Origin: Proteles cristata cristata
Taxonomy: Eukaryota > Chordata > Mammalia > Carnivora > Hyaenidae
NCBI GenBank assembly: GCA_017311185.1
Contig: JAESUZ010000346.1
Location: 806,001 to 870,000 of the forward strand
Reading direction: 5' to 3'
DNA length: 64,000 nt
Positions 52,860 to 64,000 of the stretch are shown here, piece after piece. A model generated the notes under the pieces. The model saw only the letters and a program-made list of their open reading frames with translations, searched no databases and was not told where the DNA came from. The position numbers and the translations under genes are program-made. Position 1 is the stretch's first letter. The number at the start of each line of letters is the position of its first letter.

Positions 52860-54200
52860 GCTGTCTAAATGTCTTGTTCTTACTGTGGCTGATGTCATGA
52901 TCATCCAGATCACAGATGAGCCCCTTCGCTGAGGACCCTGCAGGTGACCATGTGACTAGCTCAGCCACGGTCTGGGTCAGAGCTTCCACAACACACAGAC
53001 ACCTTACGGCCCATGGATATGGGGGAGGGGAGTGGGCAGCAGATTTTACGCACAAATCGGAATATTCTAGCTTGTCCTGAAAAGCTAGATCTGGTACCCC
53101 TGTACATACATTCTTGGCGGTGACTGTCACCTCTTTATAGCTGGCGCGTGTGGGTCCTTCCTGCCAGCCTCAGTGGGGGCATGCCACTTGCCCGGTCCTC
53201 TGTCGGTAGGTGTCGGAGTTCGTAACCCCCGAGGGAAGTGCCTGGGGAACACAGAGGAAGGTGTGACTTGCATGGTCTGAGAAAGGTAGGGAGAGCTTCA
53301 AAGAGAAGGTGACGTTTCAACAGATTGTCAAAAAAAAAAAAAAAAAGGAGACACAGCATATGTACTGAGGAGCATAACGTGTGTACACCTAGTTGAAAGA
53401 ACAGTACAAAAATGCACCTGCGGTTTGAGAAATTGAACACTTAGCGGTAACTCGGGGCCTGGGTGAACAGCGGGGGCCCCTACCATCGGGCTCACCTTGA
53501 GGCTTCTGGAAATGCGGCATCCGGCCCCTCCCAGACAGCAGTGCAACCAGAACCCGGTGACTGGGGTGTCCCTGGGAGCTGAGGAAGGGCGCTTTCAAGG
53601 TCCTATGTGCGGTTCTCACTCGCACCCCCTCCCTCCCCCACACCAGGGCGTCTTTTATCCAGTATGTCATTGGCTTTGTCACCTGCATAGGCATCACCCT
53701 GGAATATTGTTTCATTTCGAAAAGCAGCGCGAACCTGGCAAGTGTAAAGTGCATGCTGCGGGCTGGGTGCCGAGTGCCGGGGGACAAGCTCAGTTCCGCT
53801 CCTGGTGAGCTCCCTGGAAGGGAGGTCAGGGGAAGGCACCCCCCGTAGGGCACCCAGAGGGGCCCCACCCTGGGACCAGGTCATCAAGTCAGGAAGCGGC
53901 TGCCCATGTGGGCTCTCGAGCTCAGCAGGGGGTCGAGGCAGTAAACCGGGTGTCTCTGCTGGCCCCAGGCCCTGCCTGGAGAGCAAGAATCCATCTGCTC
54001 ATGGTCAAGAGCAAGTGCGAAGCCAGGCAGGCTCTCCACGCCAGGACCCTGACGGTGGGGATCTTGAGGGGTGACACCCTCAACACACCGCCCTGGAGGC
54101 CCTAGGATGGGACAGAAGCCAGATTAGTACAGTGGGCCCCAAACGTCCATGGTTTTCTTCTCCTTCTCTTCCATCTTCGTGGAGCTATTTTCTTTAAAAA
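52860..54200. other. Non-coding stretch, nothing recognised
   Basis: Contains a poly-A run at 53329-53346. Long minus-strand frames at 53389-53986 overlap in several phases and show no domain. Confidence 0.4.
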
Positions 54201-54231
54201 TCCCTTAACAGTAACTTAGTGGGATTTTTTT

Positions 54232-54437
54232 TTTAATGTCTTTATTTTATTTTGAGAGAGAGAGACAGAGTGTGAGCAGGGGAGGGGCAGAGAGAGAGGG
54301 AGACACAGAATCCAAAGCAAGCTCCAGGCTCTGAGCTGTCAGCACAGAGCCTGACACGGGGATCAAGCCCACGGACTGTGAGATCATGACCTGAGCCGGA
54401 GTCGGTTGCTTAACCAACTTGGCCACCCAGGCGCCCC
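54232..54437 (-). mobile_element. CAN SINE
   Basis: TTTATTTTATTTTGAGAGAG left; CCACCCAGGCGCCCC right. Perfect 15-bp duplication TAGTGGGATTTTTTT at 54217-54231 and 54438-54452. Confidence 0.96.
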
Positions 54438-54599
54438 TAGTGGGATTTTTTTAAGGGAGTGAAATTAGAAGTGTATGCTCACCTTGCCATCTTAAGCCAG
54501 AGTTCCTTGGCCAGGTCTCTGGACAGCAGGGAGGTTTAGAAGGATGCAGAGGGATGGACTCCTACCAGGCTGGAGCCGTCTAAGGGGAGAAGGGTGGTG

Positions 54600-54885
54600 C
54601 ATTGGTCTCCCAGGCTGCTGTAACGAAGGGCCACAAACTGGGTGGCTTACAGCACCCACGTATTCAGTTCAGTTCAAGAAGTCACATGACCCTCCTCGAG
54701 CATCTGTGTGTCTTCCCCTCTTCTAAGGGCATCAGTTAATGGATTCGGATGCCCTTGAATATGAACCTAACCTCCCTAATGACATCTGGAAAGACACTGT
54801 TTCTAATGAAAGTCACATTGTGAGGTTCCAGGTGGATGTGGATTCTGGGGGTGCCATTAAACCCATTACAGATGGCATGGCTGGA
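54600..54885 (-). mobile_element. MLT1-like LTR, shortened
   Basis: GCTGCTGTAACGAAGGGCCAC, CACAAACTGGGTGGCTTACAG and TCACATTGTGAGGTTCCAGG are antisense MaLR landmarks; the centre is deleted. Confidence 0.8.
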
Positions 54886-54889
54886 AGTC

Positions 54890-56050
54890 GGGGTGCAAGA
54901 AGGGGATGCTGATGAAGGGCTCTGGACCCCCCTCCCAACATCTTGCCTCACTATTTGTACTTTATTCTCCTGCCTGTGGAGGGTTTTAAGTGTGACAGTG
55001 ATTCTGCCCCATCCGGACACTCTTGAACCCCTACATTTCTCCTTGTCAGTGATGAATCCCGGTCACACCAGCCCCATGGCAGAGCCATTCCGACCGGCCT
55101 TGAGGAGTTCACCCCAGGCCCCCCAGGCCCCCCAGGCAGAGCTGCCCCGTGGCCTGTCGTGACCTGCGGACACATCATCTCTGTCATTGAACAGGAGCTC
55201 TTTGGGGAGAGAGGCAGCTCTCGTTCTTCTGCTCCCGGCAAGGAGGGCACAGGGCAGAAGGGGTCAAGGGGAGGGGATGGAAGCCTGAGAAGATCATCTC
55301 AGAGACAATGCGGGGATCTGTTGGGGTTGTTTCCTGAAGACGTATTTTCTTTCCTGCATTCGTAGGAGTGCGGTTTTTCCGGATCAGAGATTCTTTGTGG
55401 GCCCTCTCGGAAGTTAAACTCTTTTCTAAGTGTGGTTCTGTCCCTCAGCCACCAAAAGAAGGGCCCGCATGACCCCCATGAGTCGGGTCCCCCAGCCCCC
55501 ACCTGCTTCACCCCACTGCCTGCCGCCCCATGTCCCGGCTGCCTGTGGTTGGACCCGTCCGCGTCACCCTCCTCTGACGACAGGCCCCACGCTTCCAAGA
55601 CAAGGTGCGATCATAAAATCAACTGTCCGCAGCCATTTAGGCCCAGGCATGGTTTATGCCAAATCCGGCCTCCAAATTGACAGTTAATGAGGGAAAATGA
55701 CGAGGGGGGGTGTTAACAGACACAGGCTTGAGGTAATAAACAGGTCATTAAAGCCGGGTAGTAAACAGCTTGCCAAAGACCATTTATGAATTTATTTTTT
55801 TTTGAAGGGGGAAAAAATTAACCAATAAGCCTTGTCTCCTTTGGTGACTTGGGTCTGACCGGCCATAGGGAGAAGTGAGAGGTTCCTTGGGGAGCAGAGC
55901 CGGAGAGGAGATTGAGGGGCCGTCCTAGGAGGCTCCCCTCGTGTCGGGGTGTGCAGGTGTGTGGCCGGGCCTAGCGACCTGGGCAGTGGGCTAGCTGCGG
56001 ACTCCCTGGACAGGGCTCTGTCCTGTCCATGCAGGCTGTGTGTGGAGCCA
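54890..56050. other. Non-coding stretch with one possible conserved patch
   Basis: A short CCCCAGGCC tandem repeat sits at 55113-55137. The patch at 55600-55850 (GGTCATTAAAGCC, CAGTTAATGAGGG, ATTAACCAATAAGCC) is repeat-free with homeodomain-type cores. Confidence 0.4.
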
Positions 56051-56069
56051 GGAAGGCCGACGCCGATCC

Positions 56070-56165
56070 TGGCTCTGCCCTCTGTCTGATGCTGGGATCT
56101 AGAAGGAGTAACCAGCTTTTTCTGGCCTCAGTTTCCCCCCCTGCAAAGATGAGGCCGGACTCCAC
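56070..56165 (+). repeat. MIR fragment
   Basis: GGCCTCAGTTTCCCCCCCTGC followed by AAAGATGAGGCCGG matches a sense MIR. Confidence 0.55.
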
Positions 56166-56174
56166 TCTCTCCTC

Positions 56175-56605
56175 AAGGCCTCATGGTGAGTTCAATAGTG
56201 TCCCCGCTGCCCTGATTCGTGTCCTTACTGGGTCCTCAGAATGCAGCTCTATTTGGAAATGCGGTTGCCGCAGATGTAGTGAAGGTGAGACTGTAGTGGA
56301 GTAAGATGGACCCCGATCCAGAATGACCGGTGTCCTTACGAGAATTGACACAGGGACACACACACAGGGGAGAGGGCCGCGTGGAGACAGAGACAGAGAT
56401 TGGAGTGATCCGTCCACAAGCCAAGGAGTCCCGGCCACCACCAGAAGCCGGGAGAGGCAGGGAAGGGGCCCCTGCTGGAGCCTCGGGGGAAGCACGGCCC
56501 TGCTGACCCCTTCGTTTCAGACTTCCGGTGTCTGCAGCTGTGAGACAAAACGTTTCCGACCCGTCATTTGTGGTGCTTCGTTAAGGCAGCCCCGGGAAGC
56601 TACTG
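56175..56605 (+). mobile_element. MLT1-like solitary LTR
   Basis: TCTATTTGGAAATGCGGTTGC, GATGTAGTGAAGGTGAGAC, CCGGTGTCCTTACGAGAATTG, TTGGAGTGATCCGTCCAC and TGAGACAAAACGTTTCC keep the MaLR order. Confidence 0.85.
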
Positions 56606-56619
56606 GAGACCTCCAGCTC

Positions 56620-57825
56620 TAAAAGCTTCCACCTAAAATCCTCTCCAGATTGAAGTGATTTTCTGGAGGACAGGCATTGAGCATTCGCATATACTTGCGG
56701 TTTGCAATCCGGGGCGATTTTGCACTCAGGACTGCGACATCCGGGGACGGTTTCGATTGTCACAACTGGGCGAGGGGCTGCTGCGTGCTCCTGGTAGGTA
56801 GGGGCCAGGGAGGCTGCCGCACATCCCGCCCTATGCAGGACAGGCCACTTCCTCCCCAAGAATGACCCGGCCAAAATGGTGATCGCGTCCAAGCTGGGTG
56901 CCGCTGGCCGATGTGAATATTGATTCTGAGTGCCGTTGCATGGAAACTGAGTCACGTTAGCATCTTCATGCATCGATTTGAACCGGGCAGGTTCCCTAAA
57001 AGATGTTTCAGAGGCACCCTGGAGCTAGGGTGAGCTTTTCGTAGAGAAGACAGTGAAGCAAAGCAAATCAACTATGGGTTGGGTTACAGTGCAAGCAGTT
57101 GCCTTGTGTAGGAAAGCCTCTACTGCTTGCGATCGATCGTTCCTAAGTTCCATTTTCTTGGATTCAAGTGCCCTGACTGTGGCTTAGGGGTTGGGCTTCT
57201 TATGTAGCTACCAAGGTGTTAGGGCCGCTGCGGTGTACTGGGTTTGTTTAATTGTGCCAGCAGCCCCCTCTGGCCACTCTGGCTTTGGAGCCAGCCCCGG
57301 AGAGCTGCTGCCTGTGCCCGGGGTTCAGTGCCCAGTGCCCAGTGCGGCCCACCACGGTACCAGAGCCACAAAACTGTTCAGTGCGCTATCAAATCTAACC
57401 GTTCTAAATTGAACCTTCCAGTTAATATAGCCCCACACCCACCGCCATACACACACAGACGTCTTCTCAGGATCAACAGTAAGCTTTGCCAGGTTTACAT
57501 ACATGTCCACCCCCAGGGGGACAGCAGAATTCACGTGGGCACCAGGCAGCCTGAGGAGTGACGAATTAGGGTCACTCAGTAGAAAGGCCTTGAGCGTTAA
57601 CAGCTTGAAGACATGTCCAGGGGCAGGTGACTGTCCTCCAATCTCCTGCCACAGGAAGGGGGTGTCCCTGGCCAGAGGCTCTGGGCCCCTCCACAGGTGC
57701 TAGTCTGCGGTGATGTGCCCATTGCCAGAAGTCTCCTGATGGAGCATTTTGGAGACCCAACTTTTGGAAGATACTCCCAAAGAGCGTTTTGGGTGGGAAA
57801 GGGTGTGCATTAGCTGGAAGGCTAG
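56620..57825. other. Non-coding stretch, unrecognised
   Basis: No gene or repeat recognised. Confidence 0.4.
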
Positions 57826-57834
57826 ATTATTTTT

Positions 57835-58058
57835 ATTAAAAAAAATTTTTTTAACATTTATTCATTTTTAAGAGAGAGAGAGACAGAGTGCAAGTGGGGG
57901 AGGGGCAGAGAGAGAGAAAGAGGCACAGAATCCGAAGCAGGCTCCAGGCTCTGGGCTGTCAGCACAGAGCCCGACGTGAGGCCCAAACTCACGAACTGTG
58001 AGATCATGACCTGAGTCGGAGTCAGACGTTTAGCCGGACTAAGCCACCCAGGTGCCCT
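57835..58058 (-). mobile_element. CAN SINE
   Basis: TAACATTTATTCATTTTTAAG left; GACTAAGCCACCCAGGTGCC right. GGAAGGCTAG / GGAGGGCTAG flank it. Confidence 0.93.
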
Positions 58059-58094
58059 GTGGAGGGCTAGTTTAGATAAAGAGGATCATTTTAT

Positions 58095-58332
58095 TTTATT
58101 TATTTTTTTTTTAAATTTTTTTTAATGTTTTATTTATTTCTAGGAGAGAGGAGAGAGAGACAGCGTGAGCAGGGGAGGGTCAGAGAGAGAGGGAGTCACA
58201 GACTGAAACAGGCTCCAGGCTCTGAGCTGGCAGTCAGCACAGAGCCCGACGCGGGGCTCGAACCCACGAACCGCGAGATCATGACCTAAGCGAAAGTCGG
58301 ACGCTTAACCGACTAAGCCACCCAGGCGCCCC
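58095..58332 (-). mobile_element. CAN SINE (young subfamily), intact
   Basis: TTTATTTCTAGGAGAGAGGAG left; CGACTAAGCCACCCAGGCGC right. Perfect 17-bp duplication AAAGAGGATCATTTTAT at 58078-58094 and 58333-58349. Confidence 0.97.
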
Positions 58333-58734
58333 AAAGAGGATCATTTTATACGGTAGAGTTGAGTGATTCTGTAATGATTATAACTATTCAGGAGGTCACT
58401 GCTGGTCTGTTTCCATGAAGTTGCATCAAAGCACGTGGTGTAGACATCATAGCACGGTTCACTCAACGGTTTTGTCGGCTGGGATGGTATGTCACCCCCC
58501 ACCCCCCGCCCCGCCCTGTGCATCCCTGGCCCACACTGGCCTGGCACAGGGGTCTGATTTAATGAGCACCCACCTGCCCCCTGGTGCCTCCCCTCTGACA
58601 CGTCATCCTGCCTCTGGAGCTCCTCCTTCCTCATCCCTCGGACCCCTGTACTGTGGGAACGGCAAGCACATGGCTCTGGCTTCGGGTGCCTCTTGGTCCA
58701 GCAGCTGCCCTGTGGCTTCCCCAAGTCCCAGAAG

Positions 58735-58860
58735 CTGCAAGCTGCTGACTCTCGTTTGTAAAAGGTGGCCCAACACAATACACAAATTTCTCAGGGTTTT
58801 GTGAGGTTAAAAGACAATCCAGCAAAATAAAACACTAGCACAGTGCGCGGCCCTAAAGGC
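58735..58860 (+). repeat. MIR fragment
   Basis: TTTTGTGAGGTTAAAAGAC then CTAGCACAGTGCGCGGCC resemble the MIR 3' half. Confidence 0.5.
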
Positions 58861-58984
58861 ATGCATCAGGAGCCCCCAGATGCCTGCTTTATACCAGCAT
58901 CCTTGAGACGGAGCCAGATTTATTTATTTATTTATTTTTTTTAGCTCCCAAAGCACAGGCTTTGAGAGGCGGGTGGATACCAGT

Positions 58985-59100
58985 TGGATGGCTTCTGGTT
59001 AGTGGCTGATTCATCTGGGCCTCCGTTTGTACAGCTGTAAAATGGGAATGATGCTTTGGGAACGTTAGATAAATGCTCAGCAAGTCTCCTGAGGCTTTAC
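58985..59100 (+). repeat. MIR SINE
   Basis: GGGCCTCCGTTTGTACAGC, TGTAAAATGGGAATGATGC and AGATAAATGCTCAGCAAG match a sense MIR. Confidence 0.75.
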
Positions 59101-59469
59101 ACTCAGACCTTCGTCTCTCTCCGTGTTCTAGTCTAGGGCCGCCTTTCCTGCTACTGAGGAAACCTGGGGTCTGGCTAGGAGAGGAGCTCTCTGAGTGCCT
59201 GTGGCTGCACGTCCAGGCCTAGATTTTAGGATGTTACCCAGAGCCCACAGCACGCAGCTTCCCAGTTTTACAAAGGGAAGCCCAAGACCCACATGGACTG
59301 TGACCCACCCCTAAGGTCATCCTGCAGGTGAGAGCAAAGCCTCAGCCTGCTCATCTCTTCCTTACATGGTGCTGCCAACTTCACCCCCTAAGTGCTTGTG
59401 ACCTCTAAAGGTCACCAGGCTCCGTGTGAGGCCCGTGGACAGGCGATTCTGAGTCGGCCCTCTCCGCTG

Positions 59470-59700
59470 AGTGGGCTGAATGGTGGACCCCCCAAAAGAT
59501 ACACCCAAGTCCTTTGGACAAATCTCTGGAAAAAGGTTCTTCGTAGATATAATTCGATTAAGAGCCTTGAGACGATAACCCTGGATTATCCAGAGGAGCC
59601 CTAAATCCAGTGGCAAGTGTCCTTTTAAGAGACAGAAGAGGAAGACAGGTCATGCGAAGATGGAGACAGAGATTAGAACGGGGACCCTTGTCCCATTTTA
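59470..59700 (+). mobile_element. MLT1-like LTR, partial
   Basis: GGGCTGAATGGTGGACCCCC, CAAGTCCTTTGGACAAATC and CAAGTGTCCTTTTAAGAGAC mark the 5' half of a MaLR LTR; it runs into a MIR-like segment. Confidence 0.75.
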
Positions 59701-59929
59701 CAGGAGAGAAAACCAAGTCTCAGAGGCCAGGAGGATGTGGAATTGGAAAGGAACCTAAATCACTCCTGGCCTGTGCTCTTGACCTCAGTGCCGGGCTGTC
59801 AAACACAGGGAGCCATTCAGTGCTCGTCTTTGACCCTCTCTCCCATCAAGCTTCTTCTGGAGCCCTTTCCTCCTCGCAGCAGCTCTGGGGAAGGAATCAG
59901 CTACAGCGCTAACTTCCTGAGCTGTTACC

Positions 59930-60055
59930 ATGTGCCGAGCACCGCGCAAAGCCAAGCTGTGGATGAGCTCATGTCTTCTTGGCACCGCTTATAAAGCAAC
60001 GACCAGTATTAGCCTGTTTTACAGATGGGAAAGTTGAGGCTTCCAAGGCAAGCCT
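59930..60055 (-). repeat. MIR SINE
   Basis: TACCATGTGCCGAGCACCG and TTTTACAGATGGGAAAGTTGAGG match antisense MIR. Confidence 0.75.
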
Positions 60056-60059
60056 GCTT

Positions 60060-61920
60060 GGGGAGGGTCACTTTCTCAAGGGCCCTGTTTCGCCTCGAGC
60101 ACCTCTGAGGCGCATGGGCAGTCAGCCGGAGTGTGTGCACCCGGCTTGATGGGCTGGTCCCACTCTGCTTCTCACAGTCTCATTCCGGGCTCTTGGCGCG
60201 TTGCGTTAACGATTGGGTTTTGCTTGTTGATTTTCACACACACGAGCGCGACAGCTCCCTGAGGTCAGGAGCCCGGGTGTCATGTGTTTCGTCTCCGTCG
60301 CTGATGAGGTTGAGCCCAGGTGGGGCAGAAGGACACTCACAGATCTCTGTCTCCCCTGCTGGACTCTGCCTCTTCAGGGTCAGGACTTGACCCTGGACCT
60401 CAGCGTCCAGCGCAGATGGAGCCCGAGCGCGTGCCTGGCCAGGGGCCTCCAAGCAGCAGTTAGAACGTAAATGTGAGGGAGCAGAAGCCCAAGGGGAAGT
60501 CCTCCTGAAGCAAATACACCCATTTCAAGGCCTGATCTATGTGAGCGAAAATGGTATTTAATTGGCTAAAACCAGAGCTGTCATCACCTAATCAGAGAGC
60601 CTGAAAATAGATTTTCAGCACCTTGCGCCTCTGCTGGGGAACCTCGGTGCAGCCGCCCGGGGACCCCAGGGCTGCTGGAGACATCAGCAGGCGTCCGTCT
60701 GTCTGGGGAACAGCTGGAGATTTGGTTATTCGATCAGGGGAGTCCGAGGCATGGAGAGAGCTCGGGGTGCCGAGGGGGCCTTCATTTCCGGTGAGGCCGA
60801 CAAACCCATTTGTTACTTCGGCTTAAATAATGGCCATCATTGTTCCCGTGGGTCCAGCACTTTATAGTTTGCAAAGCGCTTTCCCATTCACAATGTGTCC
60901 AGGAGGGGGTCAGGCGGGATTGTCACCCAGTGTTAAGGGAGAGGGAGCGGAGGCTTGTGCCAGGTGGCCCGGCCATGCAACTTCTGGTTCCTCAAAAGGC
61001 CAAGGTCAGCATCATTTTCCGCTTGCAGGCACACCCTTCCTACCTGCAGGACTGCTAGAGCATGGCCTACACCGGTCCGGGAGTCTAATGAAGTCTTCTT
61101 TGGGACCCTTTCTCACTCGCCCTTACCTTTCTTGGTCACCACTGGGTCTTTCCTCCTCACGCCCAGCTCTCTCGGACTCCATGAGTCTACACTGTCAGCC
61201 CTCTGCCTGGTATAATATCTGTTCTCCTTCCCAGCCCCCGTGCCTGTGAGGCTTAGCTCAGGAGTCCCCTGCCCAGGAAGCTCCCCTGACCCTATGGGTC
61301 AGCAGCGGGGAGGGGTGACCTTCCTCTGCACTCCTTTCCCAATCAGCTTCTAGAACCTTCTCCCAAGGCTGGAGGTGGAGGTAGACTACACTTTGGCAGA
61401 GACTGAGGGCTATGTAGAACTGGATGGCATACACAGCAGAATGAAGGGTGAGGGTCAGCGGGGTGGGCAGGGCTAGTAAGGGAGGGGAGCTGTTAGTACT
61501 GCCGTGAAGGCACAGGGTGGGAAGTAGCTCAAGAGAGGGCTGCCCGTGGCCTTGACCAGAGACCACAGCTGGGAGTGAGGATGAGCAGCGAGCGGCACCC
61601 CCTTTCTTCTGCCTCTGGTCTCCTGCCCCTGCTTCCCATCGTCCAGACCCAGCAGAGAGCCAGAGGACGCAGAGCCTGGGTGAGGTTCTCCACGCAGGGC
61701 AGCCTCATGGGCACCTAGAAAGGTGGCAAAGGGGGTGCAGGGATCTGGGAGATGAGTGAGAAAGTCCAGCCCATGGGCTTCAAGTGAAGCAGAAAGACCC
61801 ACACTGGCCTCGTCCAAGGAATCACCACCAGGGGTGGTTTTGAGTTTCACCACTCAGATTCCCTGGCCCTTTCCCACCTCAGATATTCTAATTTAGTACG
61901 TCTGTGCTGTGTCTCCAGAA
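60060..61920. other. Non-coding stretch with a possible conserved patch and MIR
   Basis: A repeat-free AT-rich patch lies at 60535-60625 (GGTATTTAATTGGCTAAAACC). A MIR-like piece is at 60840-60950 (GCACTTTATAGTTTGCAAAGC). No exon or domain recognised. Confidence 0.4.
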
Positions 61921-61930
61921 TCCGCGTTTT

Positions 61931-62148
61931 ATTTACTTTTTTATTAAAAAAATTTTTAATGTTTTTTATTCATTCATTCATTCATCCATTCATTCGTCCG
62001 TTCAGAGAGAAAGGGGAGAGAATCCCACGCAGGCTCCAGGCTGTCAGCACAGAGCCCGATGTGAGGCTCGATCTCACAACCCATGCAATAATGACCTGAG
62101 CCAAAAAACAGGAGTCTGATACTCAAGCCACCAAGCCACCCAGGTGTC
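61931..62148 (-). mobile_element. CAN SINE with (ATTC)n tail
   Basis: TTCATTCATTCATTCATCC left; AAGCCACCCAGGTGTCCC right. Flanked by CCAGAATCCGC and CCAGAATCTGC. Confidence 0.93.
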
Positions 62149-62159
62149 CCCAGAATCTG

Positions 62160-62855
62160 CTTTGTAAGAATCGGTGCTCCCAGCCCCTAGTGCCAGACAC
62201 TCTCTGCCCCTTGAAGTTGCCAAGAGAGATCAGGTACCAGAGGTGTGTGGATGCCCTGTGTTTGTTGGTCTGTGAATGGAACGTTCTCCTGGCATGAATG
62301 GAGGTCACTGATGATGGGAAGCCAGGACAGATGCAGGGAGGCTGGAGGGAGGGATGGGTTGGATGGATTCTCATGTATCCACAGGGCACTGATCAGGCCT
62401 CCTTGGCAAAAGGGGGCAGGCAGGGTGATGAGCCACAGTCCATAATCCTTGGGGAGCTTTGCGTGGCTCCTCTGGACCCCCTCGCTTTGGTTGGGGGCAC
62501 CAGGCGTGACCTCCAGGAGGACAGACATAGTCTGTCCCCAAAGGCAACTGTGTTCACAAGAGGTCTCCTTGCCCCACTTTCTACGCCAGCCCTATGAGGC
62601 CAGCTGGAGGGGAATGCTCTCACTTCCTTCGTAGTCATGGGCTCTTGTACGTGAGCGCAGGGCTGGCCTGCTCTTTCTGCGACACGCTGCTGATGGGGGT
62701 CATTTATCTTTTACCTTGAGAGCCTGGCACGCTCCTGGCACCTGGGAGGGGACCAGGCCGTGTTTGGCAAATAGACAAACACGAGGTCTACTTAGACTCC
62801 TCTTGTGTACTGCCAGGCCCTAAGAAACAGCTGCCTGTCCTTTCCCTCACCTTCT
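62160..62855. other. Non-coding stretch, unrecognised
   Basis: No gene or repeat recognised. Confidence 0.4.
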
Positions 62856-62859
62856 GTGT

Positions 62860-63175
62860 GCGGTGTGAGAAAGTGGTCCAGGTTCATTCCTCTGCAGGGC
62901 ACTGTCCAGTTTTCCCAGCACCACTTGCTGAAGAGACGGTCTTTATTCCATTGGATATTCTTTCCTGCTTTGTCAAAGATGAGTTGGCTACACATTTGCG
63001 GGTCCATTTCTGGGTTCTCTATTCTGTTCCATGGATCTAAGTGTCTCTTTTTGTGCCAGAACTATTTTGTCTTGATGACCACAGCTTTGTAATACAGCTT
63101 GAAGTCTGGGATTGTGATGCCTCCTGCTTTGGTTTTCTTTCTTCAAGATTGCTTTGGCTCTTCGGGGTCCCTCAC
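62860..63175 (-). mobile_element. Antisense L1 ORF2 fragment
   Basis: CCAGTTTTCCCAGCACCACTTG, CTTTGTCAAAGATGAGTTGGC, GGGTTCTCTATTCTGTTCC, TTTTGTCTTGATGACCACAGC and GATTGTGATGCCTCCTGCTTTGG are characteristic antisense L1. It is relatively well preserved compared with the 47-51 kb copy. Confidence 0.9.
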
Positions 63176-63379
63176 CTTGAATCCAGCTTGCAACAAAGTC
63201 TACCCTTCTGCCCCACTGCTCCATGGCAACCCAGCTGCCATTTTGTAGCCAATTCTCAGACATTCTTTGAGGTTGACAAGGGTAGCAGCTGAGTGAAAAG
63301 AGCCCCAACTGCATCCCCCAAACAGGTCCAAGGGAAGGGATTTGCTAGCCTCCGGGTTTATTATTCCTCCTGATGTTAG

Positions 63380-63470
63380 TATTACTACTGACAATACTTA
63401 TCACTTCCAAAGGCTCAGAGAGGTTAGGGGAGTCAGCCATGCTCACTCAGGTGATGAGCAGCCTCATCCT
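63380..63470 (-). repeat. MIR fragment
   Basis: AAGGCTCAGAGAGGTTAGGGG matches the antisense MIR core. Confidence 0.55.
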
Positions 63471-63894
63471 TTTTTGGTGAGGCATAGATTCTGCTGACCC
63501 CCCCCCCCCGCCCCCTCAATCAGCCCTTGTCTCTTGGTTCCTCTGTCATCTTCAGAGAAGACACCACCTCTCTCTGTCTTCAACTCTGCAATATTCTTTC
63601 TAGTCCCCATTTCTGGCTCTGGATTCTCTTCTACCTCTGGGCACTCTGAGGAGTCAAGGATTGTTCTCCTGGGCATCCCATCCTGATGACCTGAGCTGCC
63701 ATTGCCTTTCACCTGGTTGGTTCATTATTATCCAGGCCCTGAACTCACAGCTGCCTCCTGGGCAATGTCCTTGGGGAGATCCTACATCCTTGCAGTTTCT
63801 GGATCTGAAGGCTCCCTTATCTTCCCACCAAAATCTGTCCCCTTCTTCACCTTCCAGATGGTGCTGTCAGAGCTAAAAGCTTTCCTCCCTTGAC

Positions 63895-63975
63895 TCACGG
63901 GGATGAAGGCAGGCAGAGCTAGGACTTGAACTCAGGACAGTCTGAGTCCAGAGCTCAAGCTCTTACTCACCCCAC
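63895..63975 (-). repeat. MIR fragment
   Basis: GCTAGGACTTGAACTCAGG then CCAGAGCTCAAGCTCTTACTC match the antisense MIR 5' part. Confidence 0.55.
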
Positions 63976-64000
63976 AAAAGGGGCAAATACATCATTATGA

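Noticed and set aside
2162..59700. Possible intact endogenous retrovirus
   Set aside because: Only scattered solitary MaLR LTRs are present; no gag, pol or env sequence was recognised between them.
1869..62148. tRNA genes suggested by tRNA-like heads with B-box sequence
   Set aside because: These are the tRNA-Lys-derived heads of CAN SINEs, followed by the SINE body; they lack a tRNA cloverleaf 3' half.

Overview
The window is carnivore nuclear DNA, almost certainly from a cat-family (felid) genome. About 35 copies of a tRNA-Lys-derived CAN SINE are scattered through it in both orientations. They carry the felid-type head (GGCGCCTGGGTGGCTCAG), a CT-rich body and an (A/T)-rich AATAAATAAA tail, unlike the dog form. 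The rest is typical mammalian sequence: MIR, L2 and L1 fragments, MaLR LTRs, hAT DNA-transposon relics, microsatellites and one U6 snRNA pseudogene. There are no bacterial-style operons, phage or CRISPR arrays.

I can support one protein-coding gene, goosecoid (GSC), on the minus strand. Its three coding exons lie at 18556-18202, 17736-17477 and 17151-16996. They join in frame with canonical GT/AG introns to encode 256 residues: an N-terminal Groucho-binding motif and a C-terminal paired-like homeodomain with lysine at homeodomain position 50. A TATA box at 18819-18813, a probable start site near 18788 and an AATAAA signal at 16765-16760 define a transcript of about 2 kb. The gene sits in a CpG island.

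Layout: 1-7.0 kb is repeat-rich non-coding DNA (MaLR LTRs, SINEs, serial SINE insertions). 7.05-27.05 kb is a roughly 20-kb zone around GSC with no CAN SINE or recognisable L1. It holds the gene, its CpG-rich upstream flank and several AT-rich, repeat-free blocks with homeodomain, POU, forkhead, T-box and Maf-type motifs, which are candidate conserved regulatory elements. 27-42 kb is repeat-rich and includes a 5'-truncated antisense L1 with clear target-site duplications, itself carrying a SINE and an expanded TATATG tract. 42-51 kb holds the U6 pseudogene, an hAT relic, an L2 end and a large decayed L1 ORF2 with several SINEs inserted. 51-64 kb is mixed intergenic DNA with MIRs, MaLR LTRs, SINEs and an antisense L1 fragment.

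The most interesting signal is regulatory. The GSC upstream flank holds a FoxH1-type site beside a palindromic paired-homeodomain (P3) site, and about 70 bp further upstream a second P3 site beside a SOX-type site. This is the layout expected of a nodal/activin-responsive organizer enhancer. I found no new protein system; most open reading frames here are chance ORFs in non-coding or repeat DNA. Repeat family names come from remembered consensus sequences without database searches, and their edges are approximate unless target-site duplications are quoted.
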